Origin: Pseudomonas viridiflava
GTDB lineage: Bacteria; Pseudomonadota; Gammaproteobacteria; Pseudomonadales; Pseudomonadaceae
Assembly: GCF_900601905.1 (NCBI RefSeq)
Contig: NZ_UWFA01000305.1
Span: 1 to 64,000, forward strand
DNA: 64,000 bases
Direction of reading: 5' to 3'
In this document: in pieces, positions 47,706-54,965 of the stretch
How positions within the stretch are numbered: the stretch's first letter is position 1
How the letters are laid out: the number at the start of each line of letters is the position of its first letter
Program-made: the position numbers and the translations under genes
The notes under the pieces: generated by a model
Seen by the model: only the letters and a program-made list of their open reading frames with translations
The model's database searches: none
What the model was told of the DNA's origin: nothing

Positions 47706-48773
47706 ATGCAACCCGAGCAATTCTCCAGCGCCGTACTCGACTGGTATGACCGCCACGGCCGGCATGACCTGCCCTGGCAACAAGGCATCACCCCGTATCG
47801 GGTCTGGGTGTCGGAAATCATGCTGCAGCAGACGCAGGTCAGCACCGTCCTGAATTACTTCGATCGCTTCATGGACGCTTTGCCCAGCGTCGAAGCCCTG
47901 GCGCAGGCGCCGGAAGACGAAGTTCTGCACCTGTGGACCGGCCTGGGTTACTACACCCGCGCCCGCAACCTGCAAAAGACCGCAAAAATCGTCGTTGCAG
48001 ACCACGACGGTGAATTTCCTCGTGACGTGGAAAAGCTCATCCTGCTTCCGGGCATCGGGCTGTCCACCGCAGGCGCCATCGCCAGCTTGAGCATGGGCCT
48101 GCGGGCGCCGATTCTTGATGGCAACGTCAAACGGGTTCTGGCGCGCTTTACAGCGCAGGAAGGCTATCCGGGCGAGCCCAAGGTGGCAAAACAGCTGTGG
48201 GCCACTGCAGAGCGCTACACGCCGCAAGCACGAGTCAACAACTACACCCAGGCGATGATGGATCTGGGCGCGACGCTGTGCACCCGCAGCAAACCCAGTT
48301 GCCTGCTCTGCCCACTGAAATCAGGTTGCCAAGCCCACATGCTCGGCCTGGAAACCCGCTACCCCATCCCCAAGCCGCGCAAGACCGTACCGCAAAAGCG
48401 CACGCTGATGCCGATGCTCGCCAATCGCGACGGCGCGATCCTGCTTTATCGCCGCCCGTCCACAGGCCTCTGGGGCGGGTTGTGGAGTCTGCCGGAACTG
48501 GACGACTTCGACGATCTGCAACATCTGGCGCTGCAACACTCGCTGCAACTGGGCAAACATCAGGCGCTGCCTGGGCTGGTCCATACTTTTAGCCACTTCC
48601 AGTTGAGCATCGAACCCTGGCTGATTGAAGCCCGGGAGTCCGCCGATCACGTGGCCGAGGCCGACTGGCTCTGGTATAACCTCGCCACCCCGCCGCGCCT
48701 GGGCCTTGCCGCCCCGGTGAAGAAGCTGCTGAAACGCGCAGCCGACGTATTGAACGCAGGAGAATCCTCATGA
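47706..48773 (+). CDS. mutY: Adenine DNA glycosylase MutY
   Basis: 355-aa glycosylase that removes adenine opposite 8-oxoguanine. [20 protein letters not shown] with the catalytic Glu, the helix-hairpin-helix [15 protein letters not shown] and Asp in LDGNVKRVL, the [4Fe-4S] cysteines in [17 protein letters not shown], and a C-terminal Nudix-like 8-oxoG-recognition domain are all present. It overlaps yggX by four bases. Confidence 0.96.
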   Translation: MQPEQFSSAVLDWYDRHGRHDLPWQQGITPYRVWVSEIMLQQTQVSTVLNYFDRFMDALPSVEALAQAPEDEVLHLWTGLGYYTRARNLQKTAKIVVADHDGEFPRDVEKLILLPGIGLSTAGAIASLSMGLRAPILDGNVKRVLARFTAQEGYPGEPKVAKQLWATAERYTPQARVNNYTQAMMDLGATLCTRSKPSCLLCPLKSGCQAHMLGLETRYPIPKPRKTVPQKRTLMPMLANRDGAILLYRRPSTGLWGGLWSLPELDDFDDLQHLALQHSLQLGKHQALPGLVHTFSHFQLSIEPWLIEARESADHVAEADWLWYNLATPPRLGLAAPVKKLLKRAADVLNAGESS

Positions 48774-49042
48774 CCCGCACCGTAATGTGCCGCAAGTACA
48801 AAGAAGAATTGCCCGGCCTTGAACGCGCACCCTACCCGGGCGCCAAGGGCGAAGACATCTTCAACCACGTCTCGCAGAAAGCCTGGGCCGACTGGCAAAA
48901 GCACCAGACCCTGCTGATCAACGAAAAACGCCTGAACATGATGAATGCCGAAGATCGCAAATTCCTCCAGACCCAGATGGACAAGTTCCTGTCCGGCGAG
49001 GAATACGCCCAGGCCGAAGGCTACGTTCCCCCCGAGAAATAA
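48770..49042 (+). CDS. yggX: Oxidative damage protection protein YggX
   Basis: 90-aa Fe(II)-trafficking protein. [18 protein letters not shown] and [19 protein letters not shown] are family hallmarks; the conserved Cys7 is present. ATGA overlap with mutY, the conserved gamma-proteobacterial pair. Confidence 0.96.
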   Translation: MTRTVMCRKYKEELPGLERAPYPGAKGEDIFNHVSQKAWADWQKHQTLLINEKRLNMMNAEDRKFLQTQMDKFLSGEEYAQAEGYVPPEK

Positions 49043-49104
49043 AGCGTTTCAGCCAGTGTGGGTCGTAAGCGACGGTAATAATTAAGTTTTTTTAAAAAAC
49101 ATGC

Positions 49105-49133
49105 TTGACGATCCCCTGAAAAACACGTTTAAT
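49105..49133 (+). promoter_or_regulatory. Sigma-70 promoter of tRNA-Phe
   Basis: -35 TTGACG (49105) and -10 TTTAAT (49128) with a 17-base spacer, followed by the GC-rich start region GCGCCCC before the tRNA. Confidence 0.82.
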
Positions 49134-49143
49134 GCGCCCCGTT

Positions 49144-49219
49144 GCCCAGATAGCTCAGTCGGTAGAGCAGGGGATTGAAAATCCCCGTGTCGGCGGTTCG
49201 ATTCCGTCTCTGGGCACCA
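49144..49219 (+). tRNA. tRNA-Phe (GAA)
   Basis: 76-nt tRNA with acceptor stem GCCCAGA / TCTGGGC, D arm TAGCTCAG...GAGC, anticodon arm GGGGATT-GAA-AATCCCC, T arm GGCGGTTCGATTCCGTC and encoded ACCA end. Its 3' half is duplicated at 59933, marking it as the integration site of the downstream island. Confidence 0.98.
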
Positions 49220-49241
49220 CTAATTAGTTTCAGGTGGTGTC
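49195..49241 (+). repeat. attL core duplication
   Basis: 47 bases covering the T-arm to the 3' end of tRNA-Phe and 22 bases beyond. It matches 59933-59978 except for one missing G and three substitutions or fewer. Similarity continues more loosely into the terminator on each side. Confidence 0.92.
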
Positions 49242-49261
49242 GAAACCTCCTGAAAGCCCAG

Positions 49262-49288
49262 AAAACCGGCCCTTGTGCCGGTTTTTTG
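49262..49288 (+). terminator. tRNA-Phe terminator (element-supplied copy)
   Basis: ACCGGC / GCCGGT stem followed by six T. Confidence 0.88.
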
Positions 49289-49331
49289 TTGTCTGCAATT
49301 CCCCACCCCTCCCTTGAAAGCCCAAATCTTT

Positions 49332-49378
49332 GTGAGTAGATTCGTGAGTAGATCAGTTCGGTCTACGAATCTACTCAC
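49332..49378. repeat. Left integrase arm-type sites
   Basis: GTGAGTAGA occurs at 49332 and 49344 (direct, 12-base step) and as its complement at 49370-49378; the outermost copies form a perfect 14-bp inverted repeat. The same two-copy unit, 20 of 21 bases identical, lies at 59862-59882 near the right end. Confidence 0.75.
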
Positions 49379-49426
49379 ACCACATCAGCGAAAAGCCCAT
49401 GTGGTGCGGCCTGCAAGGGGGCTGAT

Positions 49427-50632
49427 ATGCCACTATCAGATACCACCATCCGAAGCGCCAAGCCCAAGGACAAACTCTACCGCCTGACCGACGCCAATGG
49501 TTTGTGTCTGGAAGTTGCCCCGACCGGTTCCAAGCTGTGGCGCTACCGCTATCGCTTCAATGACAAAGCCAAAATGCTTTCATTGGGTGCCTACCCCGCC
49601 GTCACCTTGCTCAAGGCCCGTCAGAAACGCGATGAAGCACGCCAACTGCTCATCGAAGGCCTCGACCCCGGTGAACAGAAAAAAGCCGCAAGAAAGGCGC
49701 AGATCATCGAGGGCGTGACTTTCGAGACGCTGGCGCGAGAATGGTTTGCCTACAACTCACCGCGCTGGGCCGAAAGCACCACCTACAAAGCCCAGCTGTA
49801 TCTGGAGAATGACCTGATCCCCGGCATCGGGACTCGCCCGGTCAAAGCCATTACCCGGCCCGAACTGGTAGAGCTGGTGCGCAAGGTCGAAGCACGGGGC
49901 ACCCTGAATGCAGCGGGCAAAATCCGCCAATGGCTGCACCAGATATTCCGCTATGGCCTGGCCAAGGGGGTGATCGAGATAAACCCCGCCACGGACCTGA
50001 ACGTAGTGGCAGCGCCAACCAAAGCAGCCCGCCATCATCCACATGTTCCATTTGCCGAACTCCCCGAGCTACTGGTGAAGTCCGATGCCGCAAAGATCCA
50101 TACCCTGACCCGCAGCGCTATTCGCTTATTGGCGCTGACGGCTGTTCGCCCTGGTGAATTGCGACAAGCGCCATGGTCAGAATTCGACCTCGATGCAGCG
50201 ACCTGGACGATACCTGCCGCACGCATGAAAGCCCGTCGCCCGCATATCATTCCACTGCCCCAACAAGCCGTGGCAATCCTGCGCCAACTGCAGGAGGTGA
50301 CGGGTCGCTACAAACTCGTTTTTGCAGGCGCAAACCCTCAGCGGCCCATGAGCGAGAACACGGTTAACAAGGCGTTACGCTTGATGGGCTACGAAGGTCG
50401 CCAGACCGGCCACGGCTTTCGGCATTTGCTCAGCACCGAACTGAATGGACGTGGATACAATAAGGACTGGATCGAACGCCAACTGGCCCACGGCGACACG
50501 GACGAGATTCGCGGCACCTACAATCATGCAGCGTATGTCGAACAGCGCCGGACCATGATGCAGGACTGGGCCGACTCCATCGACGCGCTCTGTGCAGGCG
50601 TCAACGTCGTGAGCATCAAACGCAAGGCATAA
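49427..50632 (+). CDS. int: Tyrosine site-specific integrase (P4-type)
   Basis: 401-aa integrase with an N-terminal arm-binding domain of the DUF4102 type (LSDTTIRSAKPKDKLYRLTD), a central core-binding domain and a C-terminal catalytic domain. Catalytic residues are R231 (TAVRPGELR), H329-x-x-R332 (HGFRH), H355 (LAHGD) and Y370 (NHAAYVEQR). All are intact, so it should be active. It lies just inside the left attachment site and points away from the tRNA. Confidence 0.95.
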   Translation: MPLSDTTIRSAKPKDKLYRLTDANGLCLEVAPTGSKLWRYRYRFNDKAKMLSLGAYPAVTLLKARQKRDEARQLLIEGLDPGEQKKAARKAQIIEGVTFETLAREWFAYNSPRWAESTTYKAQLYLENDLIPGIGTRPVKAITRPELVELVRKVEARGTLNAAGKIRQWLHQIFRYGLAKGVIEINPATDLNVVAAPTKAARHHPHVPFAELPELLVKSDAAKIHTLTRSAIRLLALTAVRPGELRQAPWSEFDLDAATWTIPAARMKARRPHIIPLPQQAVAILRQLQEVTGRYKLVFAGANPQRPMSENTVNKALRLMGYEGRQTGHGFRHLLSTELNGRGYNKDWIERQLAHGDTDEIRGTYNHAAYVEQRRTMMQDWADSIDALCAGVNVVSIKRKA

Positions 50633-50722
50633 CCGCCCGGACCGTTTACATCCGGGGAATCCAACACCCCTCTCTGACCAGCCAAGCATTCGGGATTGAG
50701 TAACGCCTCTGGAGGCGTAGAC

Positions 50723-51397
50723 ATGACCGCCACAAATCATCTCGAATACAGCTTGTGGGCGCTCAGAGGCGACGATGAGGCGAACTGGCGCGAGTCGTAT
50801 TCCAATCGGACCATTTTCGAGCTGGCAGACGCTGCATTCATCCTCGCCGGGGTCCAGCCGGAATACCCCGATAGCCTGGACAGCGAAACACTGACAGACA
50901 TCAAGCAATGGCGACAGCGGCTGAAGGACCACATTCACGAGTTGCTGGCCAAGTCCGGCTACAACGAAAAGAACCCGGACTTCCATCGCCTGTCACACGA
51001 CAAGCTAAGGGCATGGTGCGACCACAATCAAATCCAATGGCCGATACCAGACGGCTTGTATCTGCCAATGCGCACGATCATGCGACGCGAGCGCGAACTC
51101 AGGTTGGCTGCCGAAGAGAAAGTCTTCAGGCTTCGGGCCGAAAAGCCAGGCATCCCGCAACCAGCCGCAACCTCGAACGCCGTCGACGCCCTGATATTTC
51201 CCTACGCCACCAAAGCCCTTATCGCCATGCGCGACGCCGCGCTGGCGCATTGGGTAAATCACAACCCTAAAGAACCCGCGCCCCACGGCATACAGAAGGC
51301 CGTTCGCTGGACCCTTTCACAACAGCTGGGCAATAACGAGCGCAAACTTGCGGAGCTGGCCAGCGCCATCAAGCCGGATGACCTGCCAGTAAAGTGA
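50723..51397 (+). CDS. Island hypothetical protein
   Basis: 224-aa soluble protein starting MTATNHLEYSLWALRGDDE, with a good GGAGG ribosome site. It contains charged helical stretches (MRRERELRLAAEEKVFRLRA) and a C-terminal region KAVRWTLSQQLGNNERKL. Similar proteins next to integrases in Pseudomonas islands exist as I recall, without known function. It lies between int and the AlpA-like gene on the same strand. Confidence 0.72.
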   Translation: MTATNHLEYSLWALRGDDEANWRESYSNRTIFELADAAFILAGVQPEYPDSLDSETLTDIKQWRQRLKDHIHELLAKSGYNEKNPDFHRLSHDKLRAWCDHNQIQWPIPDGLYLPMRTIMRRERELRLAAEEKVFRLRAEKPGIPQPAATSNAVDALIFPYATKALIAMRDAALAHWVNHNPKEPAPHGIQKAVRWTLSQQLGNNERKLAELASAIKPDDLPVK

Positions 51398-51508
51398 TAC
51401 GAAGCATGACAATGTGACACGCCACAATGTCACCTCTTACTGACAGGCCACATCACCCGTCAGCATCGCCATGGTCGATAACCCAAACCACCCAAGGGGG
51501 TGCAGACC

Positions 51509-51733
51509 ATGGCTCCAAACACCAACCCCGACCAACCCGCACGCCGGTTTATCAAGCTTCCGTTGGTCAAGGACTACACCAGCTTCTCCACGTCCGAGAT
51601 CTACCGGCGCATTGCAGCAGGCACATTCCCAGCCCAAGTGAACCTCGGCCCTAAATCAGTTGCCTGGATCGAGGCGGAAATTTTGGCGTGGTGTGAGGCG
51701 CGGATTGCGGAACGCTCGGGTGAAGCAAAATGA
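51509..51733 (+). CDS. alpA: AlpA family transcriptional regulator
   Basis: 74-aa MerR-like winged-helix regulator of the AlpA/Vis family: FIKLPLVKDYTSFSTSEIYR, then RIAAGTFPAQVNLGPKSVAW and IEAEILAWCEARIAERS. In P4-like elements such proteins activate int or excision genes. Its AAGGGGG ribosome site sits eight bases before the ATG; a GTG three codons earlier is in frame. Its stop overlaps the next open frame (ATGA). Confidence 0.88.
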   Translation: MAPNTNPDQPARRFIKLPLVKDYTSFSTSEIYRRIAAGTFPAQVNLGPKSVAWIEAEILAWCEARIAERSGEAK

Positions 51734-52137
51734 AAATTCTTGCCCCCATTTACGAACGTGGCTACATTCCGCCCGTCGCGGTCAATCCCGTGGCCGGGCT
51801 TGGAAACCCGAACAGTGAACGGCGCGAAAGCGTCACGAGCGTATTCGCAGACGTTTTTTCAATGTCCGCGATATCGTTTTATGGCGGCTGTACGTGGGAG
51901 GACTTCGGTCCTGCCGGGCTCCGTTTACCCCGGTTTTCCAACCCATGTACAGCTGTCACCCATTCGCTTGGAAACGAACGTGACAGCTTCTCTCAAGTAA
52001 ATGGAACTACACGCATGACCACGTACATCTCCCCTACCCCGACTCCGCCCGGTCGCCCGCCTAATCAGCAGGCGCGGAAAATGGCTAAGGCCTACACGCC
52101 TGAAGCCGCGCTCTCTCACTCCCTCCAAGAAGGCTAA
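51730..52137 (+). CDS. Possible Ash/Icd-like protein overlapping the CI-like RNA
   Basis: 135-aa frame whose ATG overlaps the alpA stop. It has no recognisable fold; the part encoded over the structured RNA (YGGCTWEDFGPAGLRLPRFS) and the tail TTYISPTPTPPGRPP resemble, from memory, Ash/Icd-like frames annotated in the same place in many P4-like islands. It may be a real small protein, only its C-terminal 40 residues (from the ATG at 52015) may be real, or it may be a by-product of the RNA locus. Confidence 0.35.
   Translation: MKILAPIYERGYIPPVAVNPVAGLGNPNSERRESVTSVFADVFSMSAISFYGGCTWEDFGPAGLRLPRFSNPCTAVTHSLGNERDSFSQVNGTTRMTTYISPTPTPPGRPPNQQARKMAKAYTPEAALSHSLQEG
51795..51810 (+). other. SeqA-like hairpin with loop CTTGGAAA
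   Basis: CGGG-CTTGGAAA-CCCG. The loop is complementary to TTTCCAA within the branched RNA that starts 77 bases downstream. The same loop reappears in the hairpin at 51952-51987. Confidence 0.5.
51824..51859 (+). terminator. Possible attenuation terminator
   Basis: Short inverted repeats (GCGAA/TTCGC and CGTC/GACG) ending in six T at 51854-51859, between the first CTTGGAAA hairpin and the branched RNA. The stem is weak on its own. Confidence 0.35.
51887..51953 (+). ncRNA. P4 CI-like structured immunity RNA (candidate)
   Basis: 67 nt closed by a 12-bp stem GCTGTACGTGGG / CCCATGTACAGC (one G-U). Inside are two hairpins: AGGAC-TTCG-GTCCT, a UUCG tetraloop, and CCGGG...CCCGG. The stretch TTTTCCAACC (51934-51943) is complementary to the CTTGGAAA loops that flank the RNA on both sides. 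Phage P4 immunity rests on a processed RNA of similar size in the leader of the replication operon, acting on flanking complementary sequences. Here too the locus lies between alpA and the replication genes. Confidence 0.55.
51952..51987 (+). other. SeqC-like hairpin with loop CTTGGAAA
   Basis: GCTGTCAC / GTGACAGC outer 8-bp stem, inner TTCG / CGAA, loop CTTGGAAA, identical to the upstream loop. It lies directly after the branched RNA. Confidence 0.5.
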
Positions 52138-52217
52138 GACATGCCAACCCTTCAACAGCGCTCCTCTGCGCTGACGGGAGCGGCTTGCCCGAAAAAAGCC
52201 CAACACGGGGGTGAACA

Positions 52218-52592
52218 ATGAACCCTATCGATACCGTTTTAGCTCGACTGAAAAAGGTCAAACCTCAAGGCAAAGCTGGCTGGAAAGCTCTGTGCCCCGC
52301 GCATAACGATCGGACGCCTAGCCTGAGCATCAGCGAGACGGCGGACCATACCGTCCTGCTGAAATGCTGGACCGGCTGCACCGCCGTCGCCATCGTCCAC
52401 GCCATTGATCTAGAGCTATGCGACTTGTTTCCGAGCCATAAGTCCGCAGTTCCTGGCCCCAGCAAAGCCGCCGTTGATCACGAGCGCGCCATCTACCTGA
52501 TAGGCCAATCCTCTCTCGATCGGGGGGAAACGCTAACGTCTGAAGATGAGGCCCGCCTGACACTCGCCAAACAACGATTGGGGGTCCTATGA
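52218..52592 (+). CDS. Primase-like zinc-ribbon protein
   Basis: 124-aa protein resembling the N-terminal zinc-binding domain of P4-alpha/phage primases: the pattern C-x2-H in LCPAHNDRTPSLSI and C-x4-C in LLKCWTGC supplies four ligands. No catalytic Toprim/AEP domain is visible, so it is only the DNA-recognition part. A GGGGTG ribosome site precedes the ATG. Its stop overlaps the DUF3631 gene start by four bases, so the pair acts as a split primase/helicase module. Confidence 0.82.
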   Translation: MNPIDTVLARLKKVKPQGKAGWKALCPAHNDRTPSLSISETADHTVLLKCWTGCTAVAIVHAIDLELCDLFPSHKSAVPGPSKAAVDHERAIYLIGQSSLDRGETLTSEDEARLTLAKQRLGVL

Positions 52593-53959
52593 GCGTTCAA
52601 GATCCCTATGCCCAGCAATGGGCAAGCACAGACAGTATCGGCGAAGCCATCAAGCGTCTCCCAACTGATGCAGGGGCAGTATTCGAGAAGCCAATCAGGG
52701 ACGAATTGCGACAGATGCGCAACGACGACCCTGCGCGCTTCGCACGGCTGCGCCAGCAAGTGAAAGAGACCAAGACGGTTAGCATGGCCGAGTTTGATCG
52801 CTTGACCACCTTGCCTCCGGAAGCGTCGGAAACAAGTAAAGGCATGCTCTTTGAGGAAGTCGCGCCTTGGCCCTGTGAAGTTGACGGCGCAGCGCTGCTA
52901 GACGACCTGACATCTGCCATCGGTCGTTACGTCGTAGCTGACAAGGAAACACTGAGGGCCGCAGCTCTGTGGTCCACGTTTACCTGGCTAATCGATGTCG
53001 TGCAGATAGCCCCTATTGCCAACATCACCGCCCCCGAAAGGCGCTGCGGGAAAAGCCAGTTGCTGACCGTATTCAGGATGCTCTGCTATCGCCCGATGCA
53101 GGTTTCGAACATCGCCCCTGCCGCGCTGTTTCGCTCAATTGAACTGTGGTCGCCGACCCTGCTGATTGACGAGGTGGATAGCTTTCTCGCGATGTACGAG
53201 GAGGCGCGAGGGATTATCAATGCCGGATTCACCCGCGACAGCGCTACGGTTATTCGCTGCGTTGGCGAGAACTACACGCCTACGCCTTTCACCGTCTGGG
53301 GTGCAAAGGCGTTGTGCGGCATCGGCAAGATTGCCGACACCCTCGCAGACAGAAGCATTCCACTGCGCCTGCGTCGTCGCTTACGAGGAGAGAAAGTCGA
53401 ACGCATGCGCCATTCCGATCCAGAGATGTGGATGTGTCTGCGTGCCCGACTGGCGCGATTCGCCCAGGACAACTCGACCTCGATAGAAAGAGCTCGATTT
53501 GAACTGATTGAGGGGCTGAACGACCGCGCCAACGACTCATGGGAGCCACTCTTGGCGATTGCTGATGCAGCCGGAGGCGAATGGCCCCGCTACGCTCGAT
53601 CTGCCGCCATAGCGCTCCACGGCACCGAAGACGACTCCCCTTCCATTGGCGTCCAGTTGCTGGCAGATATTCAAGTCGTTTTCCAGAACAAGAAGGCATC
53701 GCGGCTCTTCAGCGAACAGCTGCTTGAAGCACTGACAGAAGACAATGAAGCACCATGGGCGACCTGGAACCGAGGCAAGCCAATGTCCGCACGTCAGCTC
53801 TCAGGAAAATTGGCCGGATTCGGAATCAAATCTGGCACGCGACGCTTGAATGGGATTGTGAAGAAAGGCTACGAACGAGATGACTTTCTGGAGGCCTGGG
53901 AACGCTACCTTTCCCCTAGTACCCCCGCTGTATCCGTTACAGCGTTACAAGCCACGTAA
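52589..53959 (+). CDS. DUF3631 helicase-like ATPase of island replication
   Basis: 456-aa protein. Central P-loop region: Walker A-like ITAPERRCGKSQLLTVF (about residues 148-164) and Walker B LLIDEVDSFL, then an arginine-rich sensor segment DRSIPLRLRRRLRGEKVERM. The C-terminal DUF3631 domain includes IALHGTEDDSPSIGVQLLADI and ends in a winged-helix-like part. Homologues in mobile elements pair with primase zinc-ribbon proteins and are presumed replicative helicases. The first iteron module begins in its last ten codons, so gene and origin overlap. Confidence 0.86.
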   Translation: MSVQDPYAQQWASTDSIGEAIKRLPTDAGAVFEKPIRDELRQMRNDDPARFARLRQQVKETKTVSMAEFDRLTTLPPEASETSKGMLFEEVAPWPCEVDGAALLDDLTSAIGRYVVADKETLRAAALWSTFTWLIDVVQIAPIANITAPERRCGKSQLLTVFRMLCYRPMQVSNIAPAALFRSIELWSPTLLIDEVDSFLAMYEEARGIINAGFTRDSATVIRCVGENYTPTPFTVWGAKALCGIGKIADTLADRSIPLRLRRRLRGEKVERMRHSDPEMWMCLRARLARFAQDNSTSIERARFELIEGLNDRANDSWEPLLAIADAAGGEWPRYARSAAIALHGTEDDSPSIGVQLLADIQVVFQNKKASRLFSEQLLEALTEDNEAPWATWNRGKPMSARQLSGKLAGFGIKSGTRRLNGIVKKGYERDDFLEAWERYLSPSTPAVSVTALQAT

Positions 53960-54064
53960 TACAAGGCCTCCGGCGATTCTCCATCCGTTACAGAACCTCG
54001 GATGTAACGGATAAGGAATCCCCTCCAGCCCTTGAAATACGCGGGTTGTAACGGCGTAACGGAT
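53932..54064. repeat. Palindromic iteron module A
   Basis: 133 bases with CGTTAC at 53935, 53943 and 53986 and its complement GTAACG at 54004, 54048 and 54056, giving steps of 8, 43, 18, 44 and 8. The outer arms (ATCCGTTACAGCGTTACAAG... and complement) pair almost perfectly. Overlaps the DUF3631 stop. Confidence 0.85.
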
Positions 54065-54113
54065 ACGCAGCTCCGTTTATCAAAAGACTCACCAAATGCG
54101 CTGACGGACCTGG

Positions 54114-54119
54114 CGTTAC
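54114..54119. repeat. Single iteron between the modules
   Basis: One CGTTAC hexamer in the spacer between the two modules, in the same direction as the left arms. Confidence 0.5.
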
Positions 54120-54151
54120 AGTGATGCGTAGGTGACGAAGATTGCTTCTTC

Positions 54152-54285
54152 ATCCGTTACAGCGTTACAAGCCACGGAATACGTGGCCTACAGACGATTA
54201 TCTATCCGTTACATCGCAGCACGCGTAACGGATAAGAAAACCCGTACAGGGCAGTAAATACAATGGTTGTAACGGCGTAACGGTT
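54152..54285. repeat. Palindromic iteron module B
   Basis: Second copy, 221 bases on: CGTTAC at 54155, 54163, 54207 and GTAACG at 54225, 54269, 54277 (steps 8, 44, 18, 44, 8). The hexamers and their spacing are conserved while the bases between have diverged, which points to protein binding. It resembles the two direct repeats of P4 crr, which also follow the replication gene. The gene-free stretch 53960-54325 holds nothing else I can see. Confidence 0.85.
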
Positions 54286-54325
54286 AAAACACCCCTACTA
54301 GGGCGGGAGGTAATGACAAGAGAGC

Positions 54326-54631
54326 CTAGCAAGGCACCCCTTCATCACCGTGGTAAGCCACCAATTCGATGCGGGTTGGCATAGCCATCAGCGACCCATC
54401 GGCATTGCTGTGGTCAATCGACTGCCGCGACTTGCCATAGCCCCGATCCAGAATCTCCCTACTCGCCGCCACGCGCGCCGCATGGGGTGCCTTGGCATCA
54501 CGCATGATCTCGACCAGCGCGCTTATCGCCTCCGCGCCGTAGCCCTGGGCAATGTCTCTGATCCCAGACGTCACCTTGTTCCGCTGACCCCTTGGACGGC
54601 CAGCGCCTTCACGCTTTCCACCGGTTGGCAT
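54326..54631 (-). CDS. Small phage-type DNA-binding protein (terminase small-subunit-like start)
   Basis: 101-aa protein starting MPTGGKREGAGRPRGQRNKV, an AT-hook-like GRPRG motif common at the start of phage small terminase or related proteins, followed by helical AISALVEIMRDAKAPHAARV and the ending DRGYGKSRQSIDH. It lies opposite to the replication genes, next to the iterons. It may bind DNA at the origin or a packaging site; neither is shown. Confidence 0.6.
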   Translation of the reverse strand: MPTGGKREGAGRPRGQRNKVTSGIRDIAQGYGAEAISALVEIMRDAKAPHAARVAASREILDRGYGKSRQSIDHSNADGSLMAMPTRIELVAYHGDEGVPC

Positions 54632-54965
54632 TTGATATCCGTCGATATTTATTCAAAGAGAAGCCGATACCCATTTGCCCTATCAAACGCTTCTTAAGCC
54701 ACTTTGAACACCCCTCGATCAAAAAGCGGCGGCGTGGGGCGCCAGTCTGGTGCTGGGTGCTGCGGCGCTTTTTGAGGGCCATATACATAAGCACCGCATA
54801 TCACCTACGAGATTCCGCTACGCTTTTGACCGCATCTTGCTATATTCCAGCAGCATCACCTAGCCACTACGGCGCGATGCGTAGCAGCGCTTCTGACAAG
54901 AAGAGAGCAATACGGCCGCAAATGGAATTCGAATTAGATAATTATGGAGTCCGGGGAGGGATACC
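54632..54965. other. Intergenic region with a hairpin, upstream of the Rex-like operon
   Basis: 334 bases between divergent genes. It holds a perfect 10-bp inverted repeat TCAAAAAGCG / CGCTTTTTGA (54719-54728 and 54766-54775) enclosing 37 GC-rich bases. A possible extended -10 promoter TGCTATATT lies at 54838-54846. A 61-residue basic frame on the minus strand (54609-54794) overlaps the hairpin and is not called. Confidence 0.5.

Noticed and set aside
53932..54285. The CGTTAC array as a CRISPR or integron array
   Set aside because: Spacing is mirror-symmetric, not periodic with unique spacers, and there is no integron integrase; iterons fit better.
54313..54384. 23-codon frame after GGGAGGTA
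   Set aside because: A good ribosome-like sequence, but too short and antisense to the end of the 101-aa gene.
54609..54794. Basic 61-residue minus-strand frame
   Set aside because: It overlaps the hairpin and the start of the 101-aa gene; no clear ribosome site. Kept only as part of the intergenic note.
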